Assembly: GCF_014750655.1 (NCBI RefSeq)
Contig: NZ_JABBXD010000001.1
Coordinates: forward strand, 605,102-669,101
DNA from: Salinimonas profundi
GTDB taxonomy: Bacteria; Pseudomonadota; Gammaproteobacteria; Enterobacterales; Alteromonadaceae
Length of the DNA: 64,000 bases
Direction: 5' to 3'
Both the position numbers and the translations under genes were made by a program. This document shows, one piece after another, positions 29,373 to 38,138 of this stretch (position 1 is its first letter; each line of letters opens with the position of its first letter). The notes under the pieces were generated by a model. It was not told the origin of the DNA and did no database searches. It saw nothing but the letters and a program-made list of their open reading frames with translations.

Positions 29373-30566
29373 ATGCATAATTATAATCTACGCGCTAACC
29401 CGTCGACATTTGCTCGATTTTTATCAGTTTTAGCATTCACTCTGACATTCTTCAGCGCAGCGACGTTTGCCGCTGTTGTTACGCCGCCTGCACCCGATGT
29501 CGCAGCCGAAGGTTTTGTCCTGATGGACAATGATACAGGGCACGTCATTGCAGAAAAAAACGCGGATATGCAGCTTGCCCCGGCCAGTTTGACCAAGATG
29601 ATGACGACCTATGTCATCGGTAAAGAACTTGAAGCGGGCAATATCAGCCTGAACGATGAGGTGACTATTTCAGAAAACGCCTGGGCGAAGAAATTTCCGG
29701 ATTCATCAAAAATGTTCATCGAAGTGGGGACCCAGGTGAAGGTCTCTGACTTACTGCGCGGTATAATTATCCAGTCGGGTAATGATGCGTGTGTTGCGAT
29801 GGCTGAGCACGTTGCCGGGTCTGAGAGTGCATTTGCCAGCATGATGAATGCCCACGCGCAGTCATTGGGAATGACATCTTCGCATTTTGTTAATAGTCAC
29901 GGTCTGCATGATCCAGACCACTACACCTCCCCGCGTGACATGGCAATTCTGTCCCAGGCGTTGGTGGATGAAACCCCTGAAATCTACGGCATGTATAGCG
30001 AAAAAGAATTCAGCTATAACGGTATCAAGCAATACAACCGAAACAGCCTGTTATGGGATAAGAGCATGAACGTGGACGGCATCAAAACCGGTCATACGTC
30101 AGATGCCGGCTATAGCCTTATCACCTCTGCCAAGCAGGGAGATATGCGTTTAATTTCTGTAGTAATGGGCACAGATAGCGAACGTGCCCGTAAAGTAGAA
30201 AATAAAAAGTTGTTGCGCTATGGCTTCAGATTCTATGAAACCGTAACGCCTTATAAAGCCGGCGAAAGCTTCGTATCTCATCGCATTTACATGGGCGACA
30301 GAGAAACAGTTGACCTGGGAATCAATCAGGCCACGCCTATCACGATTCCGCGCGGTCAGGCTGAAAACCTGGAAGCAAATTTTGAACTGGATAAAAAGCT
30401 GGAAGCACCTTTGGACAAGGGTCAGGTAGTCGGCACGCTTTACATTCAGCTGGAAGGCAAAGATGTTGCCGAATATCCGCTGGTTACCTTACAGGAAGTG
30501 AATGAAGGTGGCTTATTTGACCGGGTTTGGGACTGGGCAATGTTACAAATCGGTTGGGAAGAGTAA
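29373..30566 (+). CDS. dacA: D-alanyl-D-alanine carboxypeptidase (PBP5)
   Basis: 397 residues. It trims pentapeptide stems in the periplasm. A signal peptide (about 1-33), the active-site PASLTKMM, SGNDACVAM and KTGHTSDAG motifs, and a C-terminal amphipathic anchor (FDRVWDWAMLQIG) are visible. A 185-base gap from rlpA may hold its own promoter. A strong terminator follows. Confidence 0.98.
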   Translation: MHNYNLRANPSTFARFLSVLAFTLTFFSAATFAAVVTPPAPDVAAEGFVLMDNDTGHVIAEKNADMQLAPASLTKMMTTYVIGKELEAGNISLNDEVTISENAWAKKFPDSSKMFIEVGTQVKVSDLLRGIIIQSGNDACVAMAEHVAGSESAFASMMNAHAQSLGMTSSHFVNSHGLHDPDHYTSPRDMAILSQALVDETPEIYGMYSEKEFSYNGIKQYNRNSLLWDKSMNVDGIKTGHTSDAGYSLITSAKQGDMRLISVVMGTDSERARKVENKKLLRYGFRFYETVTPYKAGESFVSHRIYMGDRETVDLGINQATPITIPRGQAENLEANFELDKKLEAPLDKGQVVGTLYIQLEGKDVAEYPLVTLQEVNEGGLFDRVWDWAMLQIGWEE

Positions 30567-30598
30567 TTAGTTATTATTAACTAAACCTAGTTCTCATG

Positions 30599-30629
30599 CG
30601 GCCAGATTTGTTACAATCTGGCCGTTTTT
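30599..30629 (+). terminator. Rho-independent terminator after dacA
   Basis: CGGCCAGATT-TGTTAC-AATCTGGCCG, a perfect 10-base stem, followed by TTTTTA. It lies only 20 bases before ybeD. Confidence 0.9.
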
Positions 30630-30650
30630 ATTTGCAGTCAAGGATATCAC

Positions 30651-30914
30651 ATGGATACCCGTTTTGATGAATTACTGGATTTCCCGACATTCCAGACATT
30701 TAAAGTACTGGGCGTAGCGCACGATGACCTTCCCGGTCAGGTTGTGGCTTGCCTTCAGGAACACGCACCTGGCGATTACTCGCCGGCAGTTAAGCCAAGT
30801 GCAAAAGGAAATTATCACTCTGTTTCTGTCAGTGTTAAGGTAACCAGTAAAGAACATATGGAAACCATTTACACGGAGCTTGCGAAAATTGAATTGGTCA
30901 GGGTTGTTTTATAA
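30651..30914 (+). CDS. ybeD: DUF493 family protein YbeD
   Basis: 87 residues, with the family pattern [17 protein letters not shown] at the N-terminus and a ferredoxin-like fold related to regulatory ACT/ThiI domains. Conserved upstream of lipB; in E. coli it is proposed to help lipoate metabolism. AAGGAT precedes the ATG. Its stop directly abuts the lipB GTG. Confidence 0.94.
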   Translation: MDTRFDELLDFPTFQTFKVLGVAHDDLPGQVVACLQEHAPGDYSPAVKPSAKGNYHSVSVSVKVTSKEHMETIYTELAKIELVRVVL

Positions 30915-31571
30915 GTGAGCAATCAGCCCTCCCCTTTAATAGTTCGCCAGCTGGGACGTCAGGCATACCTGCTGGTATGGCAGAAAATGCAGGCGTATAC
31001 CGATGAGCGCCAGGCTGATGATGCAGATGAAATCTGGCTGGTCGAGCACGATCCCGTTTTTACGCAAGGCCAGGCAGGTAAAGCTGAACATATTCTCATG
31101 CCTGGTGATATCCCTGTCGTAAAAGTGGATCGCGGTGGTCAGGTAACCTATCACGGCCCGGGTCAGCAGGTGATTTATCTGCTGCTGGATATCAAACGCC
31201 GTAAACTGGGTGTCCGGCATCTTGTGAACGCGATGGAAAACGCCGTGATTGCGCTATTGGCAGCAGATGATGTGGTTGCTTATGCCAAAAAGGATGCGCC
31301 GGGCGTTTACGTTGATGAAAAAAAAGTGTGTTCGCTGGGTCTGCGCATTCGCCGTGGTTGCTCATTCCACGGTCTGGCACTTAATGTCGCGATGGATCTT
31401 GAGCCTTTTACCCGCATCAACCCCTGCGGTTATGCCGGAATGGAAATGACCGACACCCGGACACTGGGAGGCGCAGATTGCCTTGAAGTTGCAGGCCCTG
31501 CCCTCATAAAGAAGATACTGAACGAGCTGGATATCCAGCAGACAGAATGTAAAGAAGGTTTTGATGAGTAA
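30915..31571 (+). CDS. lipB: Octanoyl-[ACP]:protein N-octanoyltransferase
   Basis: 218 residues. It moves octanoyl from acyl-carrier protein to lipoyl domains. It shows [13 protein letters not shown], the catalytic Lys region [19 protein letters not shown] and Cys in INPCGYAGM. The start is GTG directly after the ybeD stop, so translation is coupled. It overlaps lipA by 8 bases. Confidence 0.97.
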   Translation: MSNQPSPLIVRQLGRQAYLLVWQKMQAYTDERQADDADEIWLVEHDPVFTQGQAGKAEHILMPGDIPVVKVDRGGQVTYHGPGQQVIYLLLDIKRRKLGVRHLVNAMENAVIALLAADDVVAYAKKDAPGVYVDEKKVCSLGLRIRRGCSFHGLALNVAMDLEPFTRINPCGYAGMEMTDTRTLGGADCLEVAGPALIKKILNELDIQQTECKEGFDE

Positions 31572-32526
31572 TGCACGTCCCCAAGCCGGAGTGAAGCTCC
31601 GCGACGATGAAAAAGTCAAACATATTCCCGTCACCGTCATTCCTACTGAAAAAGAGGAAATGCTGCGTAAGCCTGAGTGGATAAAGATCAAGCTACCTCG
31701 TACAACTGATCGTATCGACCATATCAAAAAGACGCTGCGCAAAAATAATCTTCACTCTGTGTGTGAAGAAGCCAGCTGCCCGAACCTGGCCGAATGTTTT
31801 AACCACGGCACGGCAACGTTCATGATTCTGGGCGATATCTGTACCCGCCGCTGTCCGTTTTGTGATGTGGCGCATGGTAAGCCGTTACCGCCAAGCGCTG
31901 AAGAGCCTGAGAAGCTGGCCAAAACTATCGCAGAGATGGATTTAAAATACGTGGTCATTACCTCTGTGGACCGCGATGATCTACGCGACGGTGGCGCCCA
32001 GCATTTTGTTGACTGTATTAATGCCATCCGTGAACATAGCCCGAGCACGACTATTGAAGTTCTGGTACCGGATTTCCGTGGTCGCATGGACCGTGCACTG
32101 GAAATCTTCAAAAACGGTGTGCCGGATGTGTTTAATCACAATCTTGAGACCATTCCGCGTTTGTACCGGGAGTGCAGACCTGGCGCAAATTATCAGTGGT
32201 CTTTGGATTTGCTGAAGAAATTCAAAGCGCAGCATCCTCACGTGCCGACCAAATCGGGCTTGATGATGGGTATGGGAGAGGAGTCTGAAGAGATAAAAGG
32301 CGTATTACAGGATTTGCGTGATCACGGCGTAGACATGTTGACACTCGGGCAATACCTTCAGCCAAGTCGCCATCATTTCCCGGTCAAAAAATACGTGCAC
32401 CCTACCGAATTTGACGCATTGGGCGATTTCGCCCGCGAAATTGGCTTTAAACAGGCTGCATGTGGTCCGATGGTGCGCTCAAGCTACCACGCAGACCAAC
32501 AGGCTGCCGGCAAGGAAGTTAAATAA
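31564..32526 (+). CDS. lipA: Lipoyl synthase (radical SAM)
   Basis: 320 residues. It inserts two sulfurs into the octanoyl group using two Fe-S clusters. The auxiliary-cluster motif [12 protein letters not shown] and the radical-SAM motif CTRRCPFC are visible, and the C-terminal RSSYHADQ supplies the conserved Ser. The ATG at 31564 has AGAAGG 5 bases upstream; the in-frame TTG three bases earlier is too close to that site. Confidence 0.98.
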   Translation: MSNARPQAGVKLRDDEKVKHIPVTVIPTEKEEMLRKPEWIKIKLPRTTDRIDHIKKTLRKNNLHSVCEEASCPNLAECFNHGTATFMILGDICTRRCPFCDVAHGKPLPPSAEEPEKLAKTIAEMDLKYVVITSVDRDDLRDGGAQHFVDCINAIREHSPSTTIEVLVPDFRGRMDRALEIFKNGVPDVFNHNLETIPRLYRECRPGANYQWSLDLLKKFKAQHPHVPTKSGLMMGMGEESEEIKGVLQDLRDHGVDMLTLGQYLQPSRHHFPVKKYVHPTEFDALGDFAREIGFKQAACGPMVRSSYHADQQAAGKEVK

Positions 32527-32547
32527 CCAGCAGCGATATTCTGGTAT

Positions 32548-32576
32548 AAAAAAACCCGGCCTTAGCCGGGTTTTTT
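32548..32576. terminator. Bidirectional Rho-independent terminator
   Basis: AACCCGGC-CTTA-GCCGGGTT flanked by an A-run and six T. It separates lipA from the convergent response-regulator gene, whose stop codon lies next to the T-tract. Confidence 0.92.
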
Positions 32577-32577
32577 A

Positions 32578-33213
32578 TTAGCTGAGCTGCAATTTATCCA
32601 TCAGCAACACCGCCTGAGTTCGGGTGTTGATTTCCAGCTTTCTCAAGATGGCACTGATATGTGCTTTTATGGTTGCCTCTGTCACATTCATTTCATGGGC
32701 AATTTGCTTATTCATCAGTCCGGCGCGTAAAAAAGATAATACCTGTATCTGTTTGGGCGTCAACTCTCTGAAGCGTTTGAGCAGGGACGACAACTCTTCG
32801 TTAACGGCCTCCAGGTCTGCTTTTTTATCTTCAGGTACCCAGGTTTCACCGTCTTGCACCCGTACAATCGCATCAGCAATATCTTTGGTTGCTGAAGATT
32901 TGGGTATAAATCCCTGCGCACCAAGACTCATTACCTGAGCAATAACTTCAATGTTCTCGCTGGCTGAAACCACTGCAACCGGCGTATCAGGAAATGCATC
33001 TTTTAATGTAATTAAGCCATTGTAGTACTCACCGCCTGGCATATTTAAATCCAGGAGTACCAAATCAATTTCATGATGTTGCTCCATTAACGCCATCATT
33101 GAATCGAGCGAGTCTGCCTCTGAAATTTTAGCTTCTGTAAAATGCGGCGACAACGCGCCACGCAATGCTTCACGGAAGAGTGGATGATCGTCCGCTACCA
33201 GAATATGGGTCAT
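32578..33213 (-). CDS. NarL/FixJ-family response regulator (orphan)
   Basis: 211 residues. The N-terminal receiver domain has acidic DDHPLF (11-16 region), the phospho-acceptor Asp in LVLLDLNMPGGEY, and a Lys in GFIPKSSA. The C-terminal LuxR-type helix-turn-helix shows ELTPKQIQVLSFLRAGLMNK and EATIKAHISAILRKL. No histidine kinase is adjacent, so partner and signal are unknown. It resembles two-component regulators of carbon use in marine bacteria, but I do not assign a symbol. Confidence 0.92.
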   Translation of the reverse strand: MTHILVADDHPLFREALRGALSPHFTEAKISEADSLDSMMALMEQHHEIDLVLLDLNMPGGEYYNGLITLKDAFPDTPVAVVSASENIEVIAQVMSLGAQGFIPKSSATKDIADAIVRVQDGETWVPEDKKADLEAVNEELSSLLKRFRELTPKQIQVLSFLRAGLMNKQIAHEMNVTEATIKAHISAILRKLEINTRTQAVLLMDKLQLS

Positions 33214-33381
33214 GGGCTAATTACATACCTTGTTACGAAAAACTACTTACATGACACTTTAGTCTAACATACCGCTGCATGAAAGGTTTTGACGTTAAAA
33301 ACGTGGGGTAACGGCTGTTCTAATTGGAAATTGCGCTCAAACAGGTAAAATTAACGTATTGTGACCCTGAAGGTTAATACC

Positions 33382-34134
33382 GTGCAAAAACAAGATACCA
33401 TCTTTGCCAATCCCATGGATTCGGTAAAAGACTTTAAATTTGACGAAGCAGTGGCTGATGTTTTTCCGGACATGATACAGCGTTCGGTACCGGGCTATCA
33501 GACCATAATCCATACTATCGGGGAGCTGGCGGCACGCTACGTGCGCTCTGCCAGCAATGTGTATGATTTAGGATGCTCGCTGGGTGCCGCCAGCTTATCG
33601 GTAGCCAGGGCTACCGCTGATACACCCTGCGACATCTTTGCGATCGACAGTTCACCGGCGATGACCGGGCGTTGTGAAAGAATGGTTCGCTCTTTTTCAC
33701 TGCCTAATCCGATTAATGTGCAATGCCAGCTGGCTCAGGACACGACCATCAATAATGCGTCGATGGTTATCATGAACTTTACGCTTCAGTTTATTGAGCC
33801 AGAGCATCGCTTAGCATTACTCAGGCAAATTTTTGATGGCATGAATGAGGGCGGTATTCTGGTGCTGTCTGAAAAAGTCAGTCATCCTACAATTGGGGGT
33901 AACGAACTACTGATCGATCTTCATCATCAGTTTAAACGCGACAATGGCTACAGCGAGCTGGAAGTCTCTCAAAAGCGCGCCGCGCTGGAAAATGTCATGC
34001 TGACCGATTCTTTTGCGACGCATGAGCAGCGTCTTAAAGATGCCGGTTTCAGCGATGTCGTCATGTGGTACAAGTGTTATAACTTCATGTCATTAGTTGC
34101 CATCAAATCCGGCCAGGAAAACGATAATGAATAA
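33382..34134 (+). CDS. cmoA: Carboxy-SAM synthase CmoA
   Basis: 250 residues. It makes carboxy-S-adenosylmethionine from SAM and prephenate for the wobble modification cmo5U34. It shows FPDMIQRSVPGYQTII and the SAM site YDLGCSLGAASLS. The GTG at 33382 has GAAGG 8 bases upstream and lines up with the E. coli start; a GTG at 33361 would add 7 residues without a good site. It overlaps cmoB by 8 bases. Confidence 0.95.
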   Translation: MQKQDTIFANPMDSVKDFKFDEAVADVFPDMIQRSVPGYQTIIHTIGELAARYVRSASNVYDLGCSLGAASLSVARATADTPCDIFAIDSSPAMTGRCERMVRSFSLPNPINVQCQLAQDTTINNASMVIMNFTLQFIEPEHRLALLRQIFDGMNEGGILVLSEKVSHPTIGGNELLIDLHHQFKRDNGYSELEVSQKRAALENVMLTDSFATHEQRLKDAGFSDVVMWYKCYNFMSLVAIKSGQENDNE

Positions 34135-35110
34135 ACAGGCACAGAGCTGGTTTGAAAGTACTTACCGGTCGTTATTAGGTACACCGCTGGCCCATTGGCT
34201 TGAGACGCTACCGCAACAGATGCGAGAGTTTGACCGACAAGGCAAGCATGGCGAGTTCGACAAATGGTGCAGGATGTTAGAAAAGCTACCGCAGACGGCC
34301 CCCTCCACCACGAACTTCAGTAATGCGGTCACAATTGGGCATGCAGAGGACATTGATACATATACCGCGAAACAAATTTCAGGCTTATTGAAACAATTCA
34401 TGCCATGGCGTAAGGGCCCCTATGCACTTCATGGGATTGATATCGACACCGAATGGCGTTCTGACTTTAAGTGGAACAGGGTCGCCCCCCATATCAGTGA
34501 TTTACGTGACAGAGTAGTGTTAGACGTAGGCTGCGGAAGCGGCTACCACATGTGGCGAATGCTTGGTGCCGGTGCACGTGGTGTTTATGGCATAGACCCT
34601 ACTCAGTTGTTTATGATTCAGTTTCAGGCCATCAAGCACTTCGCGCCAGATAACAACATTCACTTTTTGCCACTGGGCATAGAACAAATGCAGCCGCTAA
34701 ACGCGTTTGACACGGTCTTTTCGATGGGTGTGTTATATCACCGTAAGGATCCTATCGCCTTTCTGGAGCAACTTAAGCATCAGTTAAGACGTGGTGGTGA
34801 GCTTATTCTGGAAACGCTGGTTGTCGATGGTGATGAAAATACCGTATTAATGCCGGGAGAGCGTTATGCCCAAATGCGAAACGTGTGGTTTTTGCCCAGC
34901 GTTGACGCATTAAAGAAATGGCTGGAGCGGCTCGGTTTTGTTGATATTACTCTGGCTGACATTAATCACACAACACTTGAAGAGCAACGTGCTACAGAAT
35001 GGATGACCGGCCAGTCCTTGCAAGATTTTCTAAACCCTGAAGATCTTTCACTGACGGTCGAGGGCTACCCCGCCCCCCAGCGTGCTGTGCTTATCGCAAC
35101 CCGTAAGTAA
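34127..35110 (+). CDS. cmoB: tRNA U34 carboxymethyltransferase CmoB
   Basis: 327 residues. It transfers the carboxymethyl group of carboxy-SAM to 5-hydroxyuridine-34. The SAM-binding VLDVGCGSGYHMWRM and the conserved HGIDIDTEWRSDFKW segment are clear. The ATG at 34127 has AGGAA about 8 bases upstream and overlaps the cmoA stop. An in-frame start 30 bases earlier lies within cmoA and is unlikely. Confidence 0.97.
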   Translation: MNKQAQSWFESTYRSLLGTPLAHWLETLPQQMREFDRQGKHGEFDKWCRMLEKLPQTAPSTTNFSNAVTIGHAEDIDTYTAKQISGLLKQFMPWRKGPYALHGIDIDTEWRSDFKWNRVAPHISDLRDRVVLDVGCGSGYHMWRMLGAGARGVYGIDPTQLFMIQFQAIKHFAPDNNIHFLPLGIEQMQPLNAFDTVFSMGVLYHRKDPIAFLEQLKHQLRRGGELILETLVVDGDENTVLMPGERYAQMRNVWFLPSVDALKKWLERLGFVDITLADINHTTLEEQRATEWMTGQSLQDFLNPEDLSLTVEGYPAPQRAVLIATRK

Positions 35111-35137
35111 CTGCCATACGTCCAGTTTTGTGTCTCT

Positions 35138-35199
35138 TGGCACAATAGTTGTTACCTGTTTTGCTATTATTAATGTGCACAATGCACCAAGACAGGTAA
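35138..35199 (+). promoter_or_regulatory. Nested inverted repeats in front of the glucosylglycerate operon
   Basis: TTACCTGT (35152-35159) is the exact complement of ACAGGTAA (35192-35199). Within the loop, GTGCA-CAA-TGCAC (35175-35187) forms a second palindrome. The right arm contains the AGG of the ribosome-binding site for the first gene, so a stem in the mRNA could hide it. TGGCAC-AATAG-TTGTT (35138-35153) resembles a sigma-54 site, but it has GT where GC is required. Roles are inferred. Confidence 0.35.
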
Positions 35200-35203
35200 T
35201 GAC

Positions 35204-36082
35204 ATGGATATTGCCCCCTTTATCGCAGCGCATCAGTTACCCGACAATTACGCAGATGTTGCACAAAATTGGTTCAATCCACTGGCTGAAGAGATCGCTA
35301 TGCTCCAGCATAGTGCAGATATGCCAGTATTTGTGGGCGTGAATGGGAGTCAGGGTTCCGGCAAATCAACCCTTTGTGACTATATTGCGTTCTATCTCAA
35401 AAATACCCGTTCGCTCAACGTCGTCGTGCTCTCTGTTGATGATTTTTATCTGTCCAGAGAGCAGCGCTTTAAACTTGCTGAAAAAGTCCATCCTTTATTA
35501 ACGACCCGCGGTGTACCGGGCACGCACGATACCCAATTGGCCCAGGCAACGTTATGGGCGTTGAAAAATAACCAGCATGTCGCACTGCCACGGTTTGATA
35601 AGGCCACTGACGATCCAAAACCAGAATCTGACTGGCCTGTGATCAATAAACCGGTAGACATCGTTCTTATTGAGGGCTGGTGTTGGGGTGTGCCTGCGCA
35701 GGCTGACAGCGCACTTACTGAACCGGTGAATGCGCTGGAGCGCGGCGAAGATCCTGAAGGAATTTGGCGCCGGTTCGTCAATACGCAGCTTGCAGGTACC
35801 TATCAACAGCTTTTTGAGCAAATGGATTATTGGGTGATGTTAAAAGCCCCTTCCTTTGAACATGTCTACCGATGGCGCTGCGAGCAGGAACACAAATTAG
35901 CAGCACGCCAGCAACCTGGCGAAGTCAGCAATGTGATGAGTGATGACCAGATTGCCCGGTTTATCCAACATTATCAACGCCTCACTGAACACGCACTCAG
36001 CACTCTGCCTGGTCAGTGCGACAAAGTCTTCGAACTAGATGGCGACAGAAAAATAACGAACGTACTTAAAGGTAACCGATGA
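35204..36082 (+). CDS. P-loop glycerate kinase-like protein (GLYK type)
   Basis: 292 residues. It has a Walker A loop GSQGSGKSTLCDYI near residues 48-61, then VLSVDDFYLS, the TTRGVPGTHD segment and a Lys/Arg-rich lid (HVYRWRCEQEHKLAARQ). This pattern fits the plant/fungal-type D-glycerate 3-kinase and E. coli YggC-like family. In this operon it would phosphorylate the glycerate released by the downstream phosphorylase to 3-phosphoglycerate, the acceptor of the synthase. The stop overlaps the phosphatase ATG (ATGA). The substrate is inferred from context. Confidence 0.82.
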   Translation: MDIAPFIAAHQLPDNYADVAQNWFNPLAEEIAMLQHSADMPVFVGVNGSQGSGKSTLCDYIAFYLKNTRSLNVVVLSVDDFYLSREQRFKLAEKVHPLLTTRGVPGTHDTQLAQATLWALKNNQHVALPRFDKATDDPKPESDWPVINKPVDIVLIEGWCWGVPAQADSALTEPVNALERGEDPEGIWRRFVNTQLAGTYQQLFEQMDYWVMLKAPSFEHVYRWRCEQEHKLAARQQPGEVSNVMSDDQIARFIQHYQRLTEHALSTLPGQCDKVFELDGDRKITNVLKGNR

Positions 36083-36903
36083 GTTCTAAGGACACACTAG
36101 TATTCACCGACATGGATGGCACCCTGTTGGACCATCATACATACAGTTTTGATGCGGCCAGACCCGCGTTGACGGCACTCAAGGAAAAAAATATTCCGGT
36201 TATCCCCTGTACCAGTAAAACCTACGCTGAAATGGTTGAGCTGCGAAATTACATCGGACTGACTGGTCCGTTCATTGTTGAAAATGGGGCAGCGGCGTTT
36301 GTTCCTCATGGCGTACTTAGTCAGAAGCCGGTCGGCGCAATTTGGCAGGATGGCTTCTGGTGCCAGTCGTTTACCTCGCCTAAAGCGCACTGGCTCAAGC
36401 TGCTTGAAATGATTAAGCCTGAGTTTGACGGTGAGTTTACGCACTTTAGCGAAATGAGTATCGATGCCATTGTTCAGGCGACCGGACTTGATGAAGCGTC
36501 TGCCGCTCGTGCTGCTCAGCGACAGTATGGCGAGCCGGTCATGTGGCTGGGTGACGAAAAAAGAAAAGCAGCGTTTTTAAGCGCTGTAAAAGCACGGGGC
36601 GCACAACCGCTGGAAGGTGGTCGTTTTATTCACGTTTCCGGTGATTGTGATAAAGGTGCCGCTTTGCGCTGGCTCGTCCAGGCGTTTAGTCGTCAAAGTG
36701 AGGCAGCACCGCGCGCTATTGCATTAGGCGATGGAAAAAATGACATTGCGATGCTAGAAGCAGCGGATATTGCAGTGATTATTAAATCACCCAATCATCC
36801 GCCCCCTGAGGTTAAAAAAGAAAAAGCGCTTTACACCAGTACCCTACCCGGTCCAGAAGGCTGGACAGAAATGCTTACTAAATTGCTTTCATTAAAAAAT
36901 TAG
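36079..36903 (+). CDS. Glucosyl-3-phosphoglycerate phosphatase (HAD, MpgP/YedP family)
   Basis: 274 residues, HAD Cof-type. Motif I is FTDMDGTLLDHHTY at residues about 9-22, motif II is in PCTSKT, and motif IV is ALGDGKNDIAMLEAAD. The IVENGAA segment is typical of the mannosyl-3-phosphoglycerate phosphatase family. Placed between the kinase and the synthase, it most likely dephosphorylates glucosyl-3-phosphoglycerate to glucosylglycerate; mannosyl specificity is possible but less likely because the synthase is GT81-like. Confidence 0.87.
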   Translation: MSSKDTLVFTDMDGTLLDHHTYSFDAARPALTALKEKNIPVIPCTSKTYAEMVELRNYIGLTGPFIVENGAAAFVPHGVLSQKPVGAIWQDGFWCQSFTSPKAHWLKLLEMIKPEFDGEFTHFSEMSIDAIVQATGLDEASAARAAQRQYGEPVMWLGDEKRKAAFLSAVKARGAQPLEGGRFIHVSGDCDKGAALRWLVQAFSRQSEAAPRAIALGDGKNDIAMLEAADIAVIIKSPNHPPPEVKKEKALYTSTLPGPEGWTEMLTKLLSLKN

Positions 36904-36911
36904 GAGGTACC

Positions 36912-38135
36912 ATGGCCGATTTTTATCAAAACGGTGTGGTGACAACATTACATAACCTGGCTAATCGTCCCACGGAAGATCTTGAAGCTGAGTTATTACG
37001 CTTTTCACAAAAGCGCCCTATGGCCCTTATTCTGCCATCTTTGTATTCCGAACTTGAAGGCAAAGCGCTACCCAATATTCTTGACGAACTGACCAATGTT
37101 CCCTATTTGTCGGAAATTGTCATCGGTCTGGACCGGGCAGATAAAGCCCAGTACCAGCATGCGCTGAAGTTCTTTGGCCGACTGCCTCAGCACCACCGGG
37201 TCTTGTGGAACGATGGCCCGCGCCTCAAAGCAATTGATGAAGAACTGTTAGAGCTTGGTCTGGCCCCTAAGGAGCTGGGAAAAGGAAGAAATGTCTGGTA
37301 TTGCATGGGGTATATTCTTGCCTCCAACCGGGCTGAATCGGTAGCACTTCATGATTGTGATATCGTCACGTATAACCGGGACTTACTGGCCAGACTTATC
37401 TATCCGGTTGCCAACCCGATGTTCAACTATGAATTTTGCAAGGGTTATTATGCCCGGGTGGCCGATGGCAAGATCAATGGACGTGTGTCTCGCCTGTTAG
37501 TCACGCCATTGCTGCGTGCTTTGAAGCGTACGTTAGGTGATCATGAATATCTTGAATTCATGGATAGCTTTCGTTACCCGCTTGCCGGCGAGTTCTCTTT
37601 CAGACGCGACGTGTTGAATGATATTCGAATTCCAAGTGACTGGGGCCTGGAAATCGGCGTGCTATCTGAAATGCATCGAAATTATTCTCACAACCGCCTC
37701 TGCCAGGCCGATATCGCTGAAACCTATGATCACAAGCATCAGGATCTATCGTTAAATAACGATCAGGGTGGCTTGTCTAAAATGTCTATCGATATCACCA
37801 AAGCGGTATTCCGTAAGCTGGCCACACAAGGGTTTACATTTAGTAACGAGATGTTTCGTTCAATAAAGGCTACGTACTACCGGATTGCGCTGGATTTTGT
37901 CGAAACCTATCATAATGACGCCATCATGAACGGTCTGACTCTGGATATTCACCGGGAAGAAAAAGCCGTCGAAATGTTCGCAAGTAACATTATGAAAGCA
38001 GGCCAAAGCTTTCTGGAAAGTCCGATGGAAACGCCTTTTATACCTAGCTGGAACAGGGTTACCAGCGCGGTGCCGGATATTTTAGACCGACTGTTAGAAG
38101 CAGTGGAAGCAGATACGTCCGAATTACTGGGGTAG
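36912..38135 (+). CDS. Glucosyl-3-phosphoglycerate synthase (GT81)
   Basis: 407 residues. A retaining GT-A glycosyltransferase that joins glucose from an NDP-glucose donor to 3-phosphoglycerate. It shows the N-terminal ALILPSLYSELEGKALPNIL, a metal-binding DCD in ALHDCDIVTY and the GKGRNVWYCMGYILA stretch characteristic of bacterial GpgS. AGGAGG overlapping the phosphatase stop gives a strong start at the ATG. Only 3 bases separate it from the phosphorylase gene. Confidence 0.9.
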   Translation: MADFYQNGVVTTLHNLANRPTEDLEAELLRFSQKRPMALILPSLYSELEGKALPNILDELTNVPYLSEIVIGLDRADKAQYQHALKFFGRLPQHHRVLWNDGPRLKAIDEELLELGLAPKELGKGRNVWYCMGYILASNRAESVALHDCDIVTYNRDLLARLIYPVANPMFNYEFCKGYYARVADGKINGRVSRLLVTPLLRALKRTLGDHEYLEFMDSFRYPLAGEFSFRRDVLNDIRIPSDWGLEIGVLSEMHRNYSHNRLCQADIAETYDHKHQDLSLNNDQGGLSKMSIDITKAVFRKLATQGFTFSNEMFRSIKATYYRIALDFVETYHNDAIMNGLTLDIHREEKAVEMFASNIMKAGQSFLESPMETPFIPSWNRVTSAVPDILDRLLEAVEADTSELLG

Positions 38136-38138
38136 CCC

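Noticed and set aside
35138-35153. Sigma-54 promoter for the glucosylglycerate operon
   Set aside because: TGGCAC is good, but the -12 element has GT where GC is needed, so I do not call it a promoter.
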